Below, piece by piece: positions 35,801 through 42,131 of a DNA stretch of 64,000 bases. The notes below the pieces were generated by a model. That model saw only the letters and a program-made list of their open reading frames with translations, was not told where the DNA came from and ran no database searches. Within the stretch, counting starts at the first letter, position 1, and every line of letters begins with the position of its first letter. The stretch is from Euborellia annulipes (lineage: Eukaryota > Arthropoda > Insecta > Dermaptera > Anisolabididae), in assembly GCA_023213315.1 (NCBI GenBank), contig JAKCPI010004461.1, forward strand, positions 1 to 64,000. The letters run 5' to 3'. A program made the position numbers and the translations under genes.

Positions 35801-36695
35801 TTTCTCGTGCACTAATTTGAAAATTTCAAATGACAAAATGTACATATTAAATTTTTTTTATTTATTTATTTATTTATTTTTTTTTTTTTTTTTCATTTTT
35901 CAGGTGATACGCGAGGGCCGCGCGGCATTAGTGACATCGTTTGGAGTTTTTCGCTTTATGGTTTGCTATTCATTAACCGAATTTTTCTCCGCAAGCATTT
36001 TATATTCAATTGACAGCAATTTAACCGATTTACAATTTCTATTTGTGGATATCATTTTGGTAGTGAATTTTATTTTCTTTTTTGGAAAAACCACTGCCTA
36101 TGATGGGCCATTGTCTCCGAGAACTCCAACAGGAAGATTGATTTCTACTACTCCTCTCACATCGGCATTCTCTCAAAGTGCTCTGACTCTTTTTATACAA
36201 GTGTTGGTGTTTCATGGAATTACTATGTACCCTTGGTTTATACCATACATTCCAAATAAGAGTTACGCTTGCCAGCAAAATTATGCCGTGTGGGGCGTAT
36301 CGTTATTTCAATATATTTCACAAGCGGTGGCTTTTTCGCGCGGAAAACCATATCGAAAATCGATTTTCACAAATTGGACATTCATGATTTCATTAATTCT
36401 TTCAACAATACTCTGTGTTTATTTAGTAGTATATCCAGCGAACTGGATTTTAGGCCTTATCGATTATATAATGCCTCCCAGTATGAATTTCACTCTGGTA
36501 ATCGTTTGTCTAGGTGTAATACATTTTATTTTATCAATTATTATGGAACGTGGTTTGATGTATTGGCTGGAGGGTAGAGAAGCGAGATTAAAAGAGAGAC
36601 AACGAGAAAAAATGAGACAGAATCATTCGGAGTTATTAGCCAAACCTCTTAATGGGTATATTAATTCCTGTTTTGAGTTTGATACTAAAGTCTAA
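2784..36695 (+). CDS. ATP13A3: P5B-type ATPase (ATP13A2/ATP13A3 family), 18 exons, 5' end missing
   Basis: Exons: 2784-2860, 2923-3090, 8279-8334, 9519-9577, 9730-9880, 15110-15314, 15961-16159, 20337-20434, 21816-22019, 22758-22958, 24465-24671, 24742-24840, 24903-25056, 26695-26940, 30518-30693, 31404-31611, 31695-31828, 35904-36695. All introns are GT-AG, the phases agree, and the joined frame is open for 1143 residues to the TAA at 36693. Visible motifs in order are the N-terminal hydrophobic segment ([11 protein letters not shown]), the A-domain TGES, PPALP in TM4, DKTGTLT (catalytic Asp near visible residue 471), KGSPEKI in the N-domain, [15 protein letters not shown] and a six-helix C-terminus. 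PPALP is the P5B signature (P5A has PPELP). Known relatives are 1180-1226 residues and export polyamines from late endosomes and lysosomes. Exon 1 here has no in-frame Met, so an upstream exon is missing. ATP13A2 versus ATP13A3 cannot be decided by eye. Confidence 0.95.
2923..3090 (+). CDS. ATP13A3: ATPase gene, exon with N-terminal membrane-associated segment
   Basis: It reads EIIGYQRS, then a hydrophobic stretch with [17 protein letters not shown], then [10 protein letters not shown]. The E..GY, TLG, FHW.P and AD.ILIV positions are hallmarks of the P5B N-terminus, which carries an extra membrane-associated segment. It joins in phase 0 to 8279 across a 5.2-kb intron that contains the LTR retrotransposon and a hammerhead-bearing inverted repeat. 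Confidence 0.9.
3133..3230 (+). repeat. SINE fragment (tRNA-derived family, 3' part)
   Basis: It starts at a Pol III box B-like GGGTTCGGACCTC. It continues with the family signature AGTCTGATGAATTTATTTAA, then ATCATTTGGACACCAAATGG. Better copies are at 26088-26245 and 38041-38290. Confidence 0.6.
3239..3555. repeat. Inverted repeat with decayed hammerhead-ribozyme motifs
   Basis: Arms of about 70-130 bp are inverted (left includes TTTTCAGGCCAATTTATTTG, right CAAATAAATTGGCCTGAAAA). The right arm carries CTGAAGA at 3434-3440 and GAAACG at 3459-3464. The left arm carries the complement of GAAACGTTGACTC. Stem II is poor and the GTC cleavage triplet is lost, so this copy is probably inactive. Confidence 0.6.
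3849..5013 (-). repeat. 3' LTR (minus-strand orientation)
   Basis: The 1165-bp LTR begins TGTAATGAACTCG on the minus strand and ends CTAACTATTATA. It contains a GC-rich array of about six units of 60-75 bp (4285-4680), the first three at a 66-bp spacing. Each unit has CTCTGGCGGTGGGGGTGGAA and an AGCCAACCAGCCCAGCCAGC core. The array is far more GC-rich than the surroundings. Confidence 0.9.
5102..5745. repeat. 107-bp tandem array inside the LTR element
   Basis: About six copies of a 107-bp unit begin CGATCATTCTCCGAGTCG near 5102, 5209, 5315, 5422, 5529 and, after a pyrimidine-rich insertion, 5664. They include GGTTTCCCTCTTGGAGGTTC and CATCATGACTGGATTC. The short open frames reading across it are repeat artefacts. 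Confidence 0.9.
5822..6019 (-). pseudogene. Retropepsin-like protease fragment of the LTR element
   Basis: The minus-strand frame reads [20 protein letters not shown] then [16 protein letters not shown] is the active-site motif of retroviral-type aspartic proteases and the spacing to the flap region is plausible. The frame ends before the C-terminal part of the domain and no reverse transcriptase follows, so it is a remnant. Confidence 0.7.
6159..6491 (-). pseudogene. Gag C-terminal fragment with damaged zinc knuckles
   Basis: The frame reads [20 protein letters not shown] and [12 protein letters not shown], which resembles a CCHC knuckle pair (C..C....H....C). Expected Cys positions are now Gly or Gln, so zinc binding is probably lost. 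It precedes the protease fragment in the same orientation, as expected for gag-pro order. Confidence 0.6.
6741..6758 (-). other. Primer-binding site, tRNA-Lys type
   Basis: The minus strand reads TGGCGCCCGAACAGGGAC, six bases inside the 5' LTR end. This is the complement of the 3' end of tRNA-Lys as used by many retroelements. Confidence 0.85.
6765..7931 (-). repeat. 5' LTR (minus-strand orientation)
   Basis: This 1167-bp copy matches the other LTR almost base for base, with a handful of 1-2 nt differences in the GC-rich array (7200-7590). Open frames through the array on both strands are compositional artefacts. Confidence 0.9.
8279..9880 (+). CDS. ATP13A3: ATPase gene, three small exons (8279-8334, 9519-9577, 9730-9880)
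   Basis: The three exons (56, 59 and 151 nt) join with matching phases and encode [31 protein letters not shown], then a conserved stretch with [17 protein letters not shown]. The last corresponds to the cytosolic segment before TM1 of P5B pumps. Donors are GTAAGT, GTAATG and GTGTGT. The following 5.2-kb intron (9881-15109) holds mobile-element debris but no further exon that I can see. Confidence 0.85.
8820..9250. repeat. SINE-like and MITE-like fragments
   Basis: 8820-9000 contains a Pol III box B-like CGTGGGTTCGACTGCGG within a tRNA-like context. 9118-9250 is a GC-rich fragment with GCCTGCCTTCGGCGGGC hairpin character ending CCCCCTAGTGACGCCCA, like the ends of the GGGCGTAACTAG elements. 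Both are fragmentary. Confidence 0.4.
9881..13229. other. ATPase intron, mobile-element debris, no exon seen
   Basis: A SINE-like fragment lies near 10690-10830 (GGGGCTTTGAAAATTAGACC then CTTCGAACCCG). A TIR-type element lies at about 10826-11106 (GGCGTAACTAG...CTAGTTACGC). There is a long G run near 11211-11226 and a TATCGATA array at 12700-12845. The rest is unremarkable AT-rich sequence. Confidence 0.4.
12700..12845. repeat. Minisatellite of palindromic GTATCGATAC units
   Basis: About five irregular units, two of them exactly 28 bp (AAAAAGTATCGGATGAAAAG then TATCGATACC), place GTATCGATAC or GTATCG at regular spacing. TATCGATA is the DRE sequence bound by DREF in Drosophila promoters. Whether that matters here is unknown. 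A related cluster is at 14700-14820. Confidence 0.75.
13230..13326. repeat. 96-bp near-perfect hairpin element, intact copy 1
   Basis: The left arm runs AAAATCTGGTGTGACTGGCG to TTTCTCTTACC. The right arm is its complement, with a four-base loop (CTTC). Other copies are at 33299-33376 and 45132-45222 (near intact) and 15405, 22070 and 25905 (partial). It resembles a miRNA-like or very short MITE hairpin. Confidence 0.85.
13560..14330. repeat. Dispersed repeat flanking the hairpin element, copy 1
   Basis: This region (TATCTTTCCTATGAAGAAC, the TTCAACGGCAAAATGAGAAT stretch, AAAAAGTACATCAGTAAAGT, then a CACACACGCA microsatellite at 14080-14116) recurs inverted at 32690-33300 and 44700-45130. In each case it lies beside a hairpin element, so hairpin and flank belong to one larger repeat family. 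Confidence 0.65.
15110..15314 (+). CDS. ATP13A3: ATPase gene, TM1-TM2 exon
   Basis: It encodes [36 protein letters not shown] and a second hydrophobic segment after four tyrosines, ending IIQTRK. The (Y/F)G.NVI..PV and LNP.YIFQ.F motifs are typical of P5 ATPases at the first transmembrane hairpin. The donor is GTAAGT. Confidence 0.95.
15356..15628. mobile_element. hAT-like MITE (AAGGGCGGATC type)
   Basis: The ends are CAAGGGCGGATCCAG and TGTATCCGCCCTTG. The flanks GATAAACG and GATAAAAG match at 7 of 8 bases, consistent with an 8-bp target duplication. A fragment of the 96-bp hairpin family lies inside at 15405-15430. It sits in the intron after the TM1-TM2 exon of the ATPase. Confidence 0.75.
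15961..16159 (+). CDS. ATP13A3: ATPase gene, actuator-domain exon
   Basis: It encodes the actuator domain core with [32 protein letters not shown]. The glycine of the dephosphorylation motif TGES is split by the intron (ACT G / GT GAG). The 4.2-kb intron that follows contains a 2-kb palindrome and two hammerhead-type inverted units. Confidence 0.97.
16413..18396. repeat. Near-perfect palindrome with ~980-bp arms
   Basis: The left arm starts GGGTGATTCTTTTACAAACC and the right arm ends GGTTTGTAAAAGAATCACCC. The arms meet around 17396-17411 after TGCCCTAGGGCA near both sides of the centre. Comparison by eye shows only scattered mismatches over almost 1 kb. Neither arm has a recognisable coding frame. 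It lies in the intron after the actuator exon and, if transcribed, would form a very long double-stranded hairpin in the ATPase pre-mRNA. Confidence 0.92.
19090..19331. repeat. Inverted unit with hammerhead-like core (minus strand), decayed
   Basis: Arms AATAGACATTAGCCAATAAA and its complement flank about 170 bp. The minus strand of 19152-19183 reads CTGAGGA, a 6-bp stem II (GATATC...GATATC), then GAAA. The expected CGTC after GAAA is ATATT, so the cleavage site is lost. Confidence 0.65.
19976..20264. repeat. Inverted hammerhead-ribozyme pair
   Basis: Left and right arms (AAAGACGAAATGAAACAAGA and its complement) are inverted copies about 125 bp long. Each arm carries the ribozyme core: minus strand 20025-20073 and plus strand 20158-20207. 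No protein is encoded between them. The unit lies directly upstream of the exon at 20337. Confidence 0.85.
20158..20207 (+). ncRNA. Minimal hammerhead ribozyme (Penelope-type), apparently intact
   Basis: The order is stem I strand CCTTTGTC, CTGAAGA (20166-20172), stem II (GGG 174-176 with CCC 189-191 of this block), GAAACGTC (20192-20199), then stem I strand GACAGAGG. The two stem I strands pair over 8 bp with one G-U. Stem III is minimal, as in the hammerheads known from Penelope-like elements, which may act as dimers. It is in sense within an ATPase intron. Activity is not shown. Confidence 0.75.
20337..22019 (+). CDS. ATP13A3: ATPase gene, end of A domain and TM3 (20337-20434, 21816-22019)
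   Basis: The first exon completes TGES and reads [14 protein letters not shown], ending LFCGTK. The second reads [20 protein letters not shown], then [20 protein letters not shown] and TM3 ([19 protein letters not shown]). These match the P5B consensus (GTKV.QTR, RTGF.TAKG.LVRSIL). The 1.4-kb intron between them carries two tRNA-derived SINEs. Confidence 0.95.
21110..21395 (+). repeat. tRNA-derived SINE with AATC-type tail
   Basis: The sequence has a box B-like GAGTTCGAACCCGG and the body AGAGCTTCTCTACTGGAGCA. It ends in an AATC tandem tail (AATCAAATCAATCAATCAAT), a SINE/LINE-type 3' end. A fragment of the same family is at about 10690-10830. Confidence 0.65.
21588..21775 (+). repeat. tRNA-derived SINE
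   Basis: A box A-like TGGTCGAGAGGTTAGAGG and box B GTGGGTTCGAACCCC are spaced like an internal Pol III promoter. The body has the family signature with the local palindrome ATCATTTGTATATCAAATGG and GTATCGTTCAAAGTC. It ends shortly before the exon at 21816. Confidence 0.7.
22065..22600. repeat. Hairpin-family fragment and dispersed repeat
   Basis: 22070-22135 is a partial copy of the 96-bp hairpin family. 22180-22420 (CTTTTAGAGTAAATACTTC, TCTAATAAGTTTTTTC) recurs at 37790-37920 and, inverted, at 39590-39780. A short CA repeat lies near 22430. Confidence 0.55.
22758..24671 (+). CDS. ATP13A3: ATPase gene, TM4 and phosphorylation site (22758-22958, 24465-24671)
   Basis: The first exon has [20 protein letters not shown] (TM4 with PPALP), [20 protein letters not shown] and ends CICFDK. 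The second opens [13 protein letters not shown], so the catalytic DKTGTLT is divided by an intron between Lys and Thr. It continues into the nucleotide-binding domain and ends IVGDPLDMK. The intervening 1.5-kb intron contains a hAT-like MITE. Confidence 0.97.
23276..23538. mobile_element. hAT-like MITE (CAGGGCCGC type)
   Basis: The left end reads CAGGGCCGCGGACAGAAGGG and the right end CTGTCTGCGGCTCTGA, an imperfect inverted pair around AT-rich filler. CAGGGCCG-type ends are common in hAT non-autonomous elements. I could not fix a target duplication. Confidence 0.5.
24742..26940 (+). CDS. ATP13A3: ATPase gene, nucleotide-binding domain (24742-24840, 24903-25056, 26695-26940)
   Basis: The exons encode [16 protein letters not shown], then [20 protein letters not shown] and [16 protein letters not shown] (the KGSPE motif of the N-domain), then [26 protein letters not shown] sequence (read here as [10 protein letters not shown]) and end YMLTG. 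The motif TGDN is completed in the next exon. The 1.6-kb intron 25057-26694 carries a hammerhead inverted unit and a SINE. Confidence 0.95.
26088..26245 (+). repeat. tRNA-derived SINE, 3' portion
   Basis: It runs from box B (CGGGTTCGGATCCC) through CAGTCCGATGAATTTATTTA, then TTTGGATACCAAATGG, to the tail TAAAAGTCTACATGGCCTAA. The tail motif (GTCT-ATGGCC-GCCGAAAAGA) also marks fragments at 14625, 38215, 40020 and 51320. Confidence 0.7.
26270..26545. repeat. Inverted hammerhead pair, one arm decayed
   Basis: Arms with AAAAGAATAGCAGCTAAAAT and its complement are inverted. The minus strand of the left arm has CTGAAGA (26347-26353), a GGTC/GACC stem II and GAAACGTC (26322-26329). In the right arm CTGAAGA has become GTGAAGA and GAAACGTC has become GAAACTAA. 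Confidence 0.75.
27264..28172. repeat. Foldback element, ~450-bp arms
   Basis: The left arm includes AAAATGTGCTCTAAA, GGAGGTCATTTAGACG and CCCTGAATGCAAAAAACATA. The right arm has their complements in reverse order, with a spacer around 27745-27845. The arms are more diverged and carry more indels than the palindrome at 16413. No coding frame is evident. Confidence 0.75.
28800..28990 (-). pseudogene. GIY-YIG endonuclease domain of the Penelope-like element
   Basis: The minus-strand frame reads [20 protein letters not shown] then RLSQHKNNI and [21 protein letters not shown] matches the second half of the GIY-YIG motif. TR..L..RL.QH and the H-x-F region match the Penelope nuclease, which nicks target DNA for integration. 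A frame change separates it from the upstream linker. Confidence 0.85.
29310..30059 (-). pseudogene. Penelope-like reverse transcriptase, N-terminally truncated
   Basis: The 249-codon frame has motif A ([13 protein letters not shown]), motif B ([18 protein letters not shown]), the catalytic motif C (FKYVDDI) and NFLDLKLMR further on. These are typical of telomerase-related Penelope RTs. Upstream fingers and the N-terminal region are missing. The frame stops at 29310 and resumes one base shifted ([14 protein letters not shown]), leading toward the endonuclease. Confidence 0.92.
30285..30326 (+). ncRNA. Hammerhead ribozyme in the terminal repeat of the Penelope-like element
   Basis: CTGAGGA (30292-30298) is followed by a perfect 6-bp stem II, GATCCC (30300-30305) with GGGATC (30310-30315), closing loop AACC. 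GAAACGTC then occupies 30316-30323. Stem I pairs GTT with AAC. It is oriented in sense with the ATPase gene and opposite to the RT. Confidence 0.75.
30518..31828 (+). CDS. ATP13A3: ATPase gene, P-domain exons (30518-30693, 31404-31611, 31695-31828)
   Basis: These read [20 protein letters not shown], an insert with a charged linker, then [20 protein letters not shown] and [13 protein letters not shown], then [20 protein letters not shown] with [13 protein letters not shown] and ISSVPL. GDGAND is the hinge motif of P-type ATPases and the DCGALKAA continuation is P5-specific. The three-exon join keeps one open frame. Confidence 0.97.
32206..32520. mobile_element. TIR element (GAACGCACACC type)
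   Basis: The left end has GAACGCACACCAATTTAGC then AAAACGTTTTCG. The right end has CGAAAACGTTTTGG and AATGGTGCGTTCAGCC. Internal copies of CAAAACGTTTTG/CAAAACATTTTG make it rich in short palindromes. It is non-coding and lies in the last intron of the ATPase gene. Confidence 0.6.
32690..33300. repeat. Dispersed repeat flanking the hairpin element, copy 2
   Basis: It shares TATAGAGAAAGTATCG, AAACGTACTAGTAGGTACTT, TGATGTACTTTTTTAG and ATTCTCATTTTGCCATCAAA with 44700-45130 and, inverted, with 13560-14330. Confidence 0.6.
33299..33376. repeat. Hairpin element, copy 2
   Basis: The arms are AATCTGGTGTGACAAGCACA and GTAAGAGAAAGTTGTGTATT then GTGCACCAGAT. The right arm is slightly shortened relative to 13230-13326. 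Confidence 0.75.
33377..35903. other. Last ATPase intron, remainder
   Basis: The stretch is AT-rich. 34396-34470 is an end fragment of a short element (GGGGTCGTCCACATATTAGG plus a C run). 34978-35690 is bounded by GGCTGACCGC and GTCAGCC and contains repeated CGCACACGATCGAC and GTCGATT motifs, probably a TIR element. No coding exon was seen. Confidence 0.45.
35904..36695 (+). CDS. ATP13A3: ATPase gene, last coding exon (TM5-TM10)
   Basis: It follows a long T-rich tract and TTTTTCAG and encodes [20 protein letters not shown], then about six hydrophobic segments and a charged tail ([15 protein letters not shown]). It stops at TAA 36693-36695. A long open frame extends to 35790 upstream of the acceptor, but that part is intronic read-through. 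The intron 31829-35903 holds only repeats. Confidence 0.97.
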   Translation: MIREGRAALVTSFGVFRFMVCYSLTEFFSASILYSIDSNLTDLQFLFVDIILVVNFIFFFGKTTAYDGPLSPRTPTGRLISTTPLTSAFSQSALTLFIQVLVFHGITMYPWFIPYIPNKSYACQQNYAVWGVSLFQYISQAVAFSRGKPYRKSIFTNWTFMISLILSTILCVYLVVYPANWILGLIDYIMPPSMNFTLVIVCLGVIHFILSIIMERGLMYWLEGREARLKERQREKMRQNHSELLAKPLNGYINSCFEFDTKV

Positions 36696-37400
36696 AAGAA
36701 AAACTAAAAATTTTTTGATCGCAAATCTCATTTTTTTTTTTTATCCCAAATACGACAAAGAGTATATGTATATATCAAATTTTAAGAATACGAATTTTTC
36801 CTAGATTAGAGTTTGATCTAATAAATTATTATTAAGGGTCTTAAAAAAAAGACAACATGCCGAGTATGTTGACAAAAATGAAATTTTATAAGACAAAAAT
36901 TTTTATTGTAAAAAGAATAATGAGTTTTTTTTTAAATAAGCCTAACTAGCTTATTATTAAAAAAAAAAATCGGAATTTTTGTTCTATTTATGAACTCGTG
37001 ACTAGAAAAAGTTTGTAAGCTAATAGTGAATTTGGAAGAATTTTGTATTAAAGCTTTTGTGGTTTGTATTATTATTATTATGGGAGTTTTTAATTATAGA
37101 CCACATTTTGTATTAATTATTTATTAAGAATATAAATACTGTACAACGTTTCGATTGCTTATTCTGCAGTCTTGTGAATTGAAATTTTGTATTTTCCCAA
37201 ATTCAAAATCCTTGATTTTTGGTAAAATCGCCAAAATTTTATTATCAGTTTTTAAACGGACTATTATTACGAATCTTTTAGGAACTTCTTTATATATTTT
37301 AATTAAGTCGATTTCAATATTGATATTTTTTTTTTTTATTATTTATATTAATTTTATAGATAAAATATCCAATAAATGAATAGACATTTTTTCTTCCTCT
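36696..37400 (+). other. ATPase 3' UTR with candidate poly(A) signals
   Basis: AATAAA occurs at 36820-36825 and 37371-37376 downstream of the TAA. Which one is used is unknown. The stretch has no other feature. Confidence 0.5.
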
Positions 37401-38040
37401 TCTTTCTTCTTGCTCTCAACCTGAGATGTGGATCTCTTTTTTTTAATTATAGGTTAATACAGTATTATTTAGAACAAAAAAAAAGATCCAGTTTTAAAAA
37501 TTAAATTAATTAACATTCAAAAACTTGAGTTTCGCTCAGATGCTTAAGATGAACATCTTGACGATATTACTTAATTTTGTTTTTATTTTCGTGGAACTTT
37601 ATCTAAAATTTTTCGAGATTGTTTCATTTTACTTTCTCGTATAGAGAAAGTATTGTAATCGTAAAAAAAATTCGACTTCGAGATTTTGATGTTTCTCTAC
37701 GTTTTGGACCTCCCTGCGTCCAAAAAATAACATTTTGGGCATTATGTCTGTGTGTGTGAACACGATTGCTTAAAAACCAAAGGAGCTAGATCGATGGAAT
37801 TTGGTATATGCTCCTTACACTAAAATTGCAGACTTCTATCAACTTTTGGAGTAAATACGTCACTTGGAAGTAGTACTTTACCTAATAAGTTTTTTCAGAA
37901 ATTTCGAAATTTTTAATTTCTTTGTTATATTATGGTAAAATACTCAATTTGAAAAAGTTTTTATTCTTTGATATTTTTCCTAAAACTGAATAGTTTTTGA
38001 AATAATCAACGAAGAAAACGACATTTTTCGTAAATTTTGG

Positions 38041-38290
38041 AAAGGCCCACGGGGCTTGGAGTAGTTGGTAGCGTGCCTACCTTCTATACCGAACGTCGCG
38101 GGTTCGGACCCCAGGCAGTCCGATGATTTTATTTAAGGCAATTGGATTCCAAATGACTTAAATAGAAATGCCTGGACCCCCCAATTGATATATTAAACAT
38201 ACTGAGTATCGTTAAAAGTCTTAAATGGCCGAAAAGACTGTGTGAATGTGAGTGTGAATGAGAAAAAAGTGTGAATGCTTTAAAAAAAAA
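38041..38290 (+). repeat. tRNA-derived SINE, best copy in the window
   Basis: A box A-like region (TAGTTGGTAGCGTGCC) and box B (GCGGGTTCGGACCCC, 38098-38112) are spaced as an internal Pol III promoter. The body is CAGGCAGTCCGATG through ATTGGATTCCAAATG, and the tail is AAAGTCTTAAATGGCCGAAA. Confidence 0.8.
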
Positions 38291-38337
38291 AAAAAAAAAA
38301 TTGGAAAGAAAAATCAAAACAAAATCATACAGGTGTC

Positions 38338-40343
38338 ATTAAAAATATTATTATAATCTATATATAATAATTGCGGTGTGTCCCTCTGTCCGTCCGTCCG
38401 TCTGTCACGCTCTATTTGACCAACTTCCCGTTGAAATTTTGAAACGAAATTTTGCAGTCTTATAGAGGACGTTATGGAGAGTCCCGGAAAAATACTCGGG
38501 TCCCGCAATTCCTATAACTAATATAGGATCTCATCACAATAGCCCCCAGGCAACTCTACGAGGAGAGGGTAAATAAACGGGGTCCCGATAGGAATCGGAA
38601 TTTTTTTTTTCTTTAGGGACTCGAATCGAATAAAGACAGATAGCCTTGCAAGCAAATGGCATAATTACAAGGCACCGCCGGCAAGTGCTGCCTCTGGTGT
38701 CCATTCTATAAACCCTTTTGTTAAAATGAAATTAATCTTTAATTTAATCAAACAAATTTCATAAAATTAATATAAATATCACGGAGGGGACAACCTAAAG
38801 GGGGAGGTGGAGGGGAGGGGGCCCAAAAGGCGCCCCCCTCCTCGAAAAAGCATAAATTCAAATATATAGAGGCTCTGAAATGGCATTGGAGAAGGAAGAG
38901 AGCGAAGGTAATGAGTGCGAGTGAGATGGAGAGAGTCGCTTAAAGATGCTGAGTCTCCGTCCTGGGTGCACACAAACCGGATTCCAAACAATGCGCGTGA
39001 CGTCATCTTTTCTCCTAGAAGCTACAGAAATAAAAATAAGAAAGTAATAAAACTATTTTTTTTTTGTTTTTTATATTCATCAAATTAGAAGAAAAAAACA
39101 AATTAAATAATTTAAAAAAATGAATATGAAAAAATTATTTTTATAAAGGAAATAAATATATTCTAACTTTTTATTGATTATTGAGGTGGGATTTATTTAT
39201 TTTTCTTCCTGAGACTGGTGTTAAAGTTAATTGTATTTTCAATTTATATTTCGACCTCTAAGATCATTTGAATTTTGGGAAATTAAATAAAATGGCTTCC
39301 AGCAGGTGAGAGACTCTACACTCAGCGGGTCACCTATCCACGGTCCAGCAGTTCTTAGCCTTGCTTAACCCGAATTTTTTAGATTTTTTCTGTCTTTTTC
39401 AGAAGATATTAAATTTAAAAGTATATTTAATTATATTTAGTTAAAAGTTTTTTTTTATACTCAACAAATTAAAAAAAAAAATATCAATTAAAAAAATTAT
39501 TTTAATAATTACCATCGATAACTAAAAATCTATTCAGTTTTTAAAAAAATGTCAAAGAATAAAAACTTTTTTTAAAATAGAGTAATTTATCACAATATGA
39601 TAAAAAAATTGAAAATTTCGAAATTTCTGAAAAAACTTATTAGGTAAAGTACTACTTCCAAGAAACGTATTTACTCCAAAAGTTGATAGAAATCTACAAT
39701 ATTAGTGTAAGGAGCATATACCAAATTTCATCCATCTAGCTGCTTTGATTTTTAAGCAATCGTGTTCACACATACACCCAAACGTAATTCCAAAAGAATA
39801 TACGAGAAAGTCTCGGGGAAGTCATTCCCCATATTTTTTTAATTAATCCTAAATAAAATCCCTCGTGCATTTATATTGTTCGTGTGGCCTAAAATTCGAT
39901 TTTGCTCCTGCTTTAAAAAACCTCAAATAGAATATATGGAACCAAATCCATCCCTTCTACATATTTTCATACGAGACTTGGAAAAAAAAAATTAGTCGGT
40001 TTTTTTTTGCGCCACTCTAATATATATCGTCAAAGTCTTATATGGCCAAAGTTGCCGAAAAAGACTGTGAGTGAATGAGAAAGTCATCAAGCAATCATTT
40101 CTCTTTCTCATGTAATTCTATATTTAGTTTGAAACAACTATTCTATAGACTATAGACAAAAAATAAAATTCGTATTTTCTCAATTAATAAATCCTCTATC
40201 AAATTAGGCTAGTTTAATAAAAAAATGATAAATGTTTTAAAAAAATTTTTATAAATAAATATAGATTTTAAATGTAAGAAAACAATTTGAATTTGATCAG
40301 AAATTTAAAAAATTCTAAAAAATAAAGTAGAGTAGAGAGGGCC

Positions 40344-40374
<31 letters not shown>

Positions 40375-40380
40375 ATTTCA
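38338..40380. other. Intergenic repeats
   Basis: 38340-38520 is a repeat with a GTCCGTCCGTCCGTCTGTC run. 38780-38850 is very G-rich. 39590-39830 is the inverted copy of the dispersed repeat at 37790-37920. 40020-40090 is a SINE tail fragment. No gene was recognised. Confidence 0.4.
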
Positions 40381-40383
40381 AGG

Positions 40384-40545
40384 TCTTTCGGCATCGGAGA
40401 CCATTTATTCCCCGTCCCTATTTATTTCAATTGATTGGTTTCCAATTCAATTGAAATAAATTTTGTCGCCTGGTACGGGATGCGAACCCGCGACCTTTTG
40501 AACAAATAGCCAGCCAGCTCGCTAACCACTACACCAAGCATAGGC
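40384..40545 (-). repeat. tRNA-derived SINE (different tRNA head)
   Basis: The minus strand reads GGTGTAGTGGTTAGCGAGCT (box A) and CGCGGGTTCGCATCCCG (box B), then TTTATTTCAATTG and a GGTCTCCGATGCCGAAAG tail before an A run. The head differs from the 38041 copy but the tail is related. Confidence 0.75.
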
Positions 40546-40845
40546 GCCGGAACGGGGGGGGTGTACCCTTGCCACCCCTGGCATCCTATAGAGGGGGGCA
40601 GAGGGGGGGGGGCAATATGTCTTCTTTTATTTCATTTATTTTTAAAAATGATATATTTTTACTTTTGAAAAATAAAATCTTCTAAATTAAAAAAAATTAA
40701 GAGTAAGAAATTCATTTTTTTCCAAATTTTTTCCAAAAATTTTTGATAAAATCACTAGCAAATTTTTCAAAATTTTAATTTTATTAATTTTTTTGTTCCC
40801 ACCCCTGATTCAAATTCGTTTCGGCGCCCCTGACACCAAGCCCCG
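40545..40845. mobile_element. MITE-like element (GGCGCCGGAACG ends)
   Basis: The ends GGCGCCGGAACGG and CGTTTCGGCGCC are inverted, with G-rich and AT-rich filler. It interrupts or abuts the SINE at 40384-40545. Confidence 0.5.
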
Positions 40846-41238
40846 AGCGGTGAGAGGTCCTGTATTAATATACAGCGCCGGGGCCCGGAAAGGCTCTCGG
40901 CAGCCCTGATTATATTATAAATTCGCTGGACATTCAAATCACAGCATTTATATAAAAATCATTTATAAACTCTAAAGTCAAAATGGCCTCAGAGGCCGAC
41001 ATTCATCTATATCTATTAATAAAACTTCTCATCCTGCTCCCCTCTAGGCCAATGGTTGGTGACGCTCTTGAATTCATATATTTCTTTTATTTGCATTTCT
41101 ATCAAAAAAAAATAAGTGGTAGTTTTTAGCACCAAGAGATTAAAATGTGCCATAGTTACAATAAAGTAATTAATCCTAATCCTTGGGAGTTTAATTTAAC
41201 GAACCCAAAAGGTAAAAATTAATAGCAGAATATACCAT

Positions 41239-41475
41239 CTATTGCAATAATATTGAGACTAAAGCCCGGTAGTTAGGCAGCCCACTAAACTTTTTTCTGA
41301 TTAAAACACTGGGATAATTTTTATTTCGATATATCTTGAAATTTATATTAAAAAGAAATTTTTATGATTATTCTTTTGTGGATCGTTGTCTACTTTGTAA
41401 AAGGTTTTTTTCACCCAGACAAGCTGCCATTTGGGCTGCCTAACTACCTGGCTTTAGTCTCAATACTATTGCAAT
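41239..41475. mobile_element. Short TIR element, ~48-bp perfect ends
   Basis: The left end contains ATCTATTGCAATAATATTGA then GACTAAAGCC and GTAGTTAGGCAGCCCA. The right end is the complement in reverse order, TGGGCTGCCTAACTAC to CAATAGAT. The interior is non-coding. Confidence 0.75.
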
Positions 41476-41732
41476 AGATGCTACATGTATTATGTATGCT
41501 GAGACCATAATTGATCATGAAAAAACCATTCAAATTTTCTCAAGTTACATCTAATAAGTTAAGGGTTTCAGAAAACAGACAGACACTCCATACAAAAGTG
41601 TAATCCAGGTGTGGTCTTGAGATACTATGAACACAAATGATCATTTAATATGTTATAAGATTATCTTGTTAGTTCAATATTTTTATATTTTATTCTTTTT
41701 TCTATTTAATAAGTGTTTATAAAATGTTTTAG

Positions 41733-41898
41733 ATTAGGCGTGCCTAGGGAGTGCCAAACTCTCGGTCAAGTGTTTAAACACGGATTAAAATCTAAAATTC
41801 TTATTTATAAATATCCTGCATGGTGTTTGAACGCTAAGAATCGCTTAGATGCCTGTAGAATGACAGTTTGGCTTTCCTGGTTTAAATATTTAAATTAG
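41733..41898 (+). CDS. Possible orphan exon, unknown protein
   Basis: An AG acceptor (AAAATGTTTTAG) is followed by an open frame LGVPRECQTLGQVFKHGLKS and YKYPAWCLNAKNRLDACRMT, ending at TAG. The composition looks more protein-like than most intergenic frames. No family was recognised and no upstream exon was found. It could equally be a mobile-element remnant. Confidence 0.25.
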
Positions 41899-42131
41899 AT
41901 GTTGTCAATATTTAAATAGAATATTAAGATACTCCCATTATTATTTTGATAGGTTATTTTATTTATTACTTAAATGATTAACAGAAAATGTGATATAATT
42001 GTGAAAACAAATTTAAATAAAAAAATTTCGAATTATTTATTCTCTTTTTTTTCTCTTATAACTAGGGTTAGGATTGGTAAAATATGCACTTCAAACAGTG
42101 CCGGTCTGAGAGTAAAATGATGTGTGAGCAG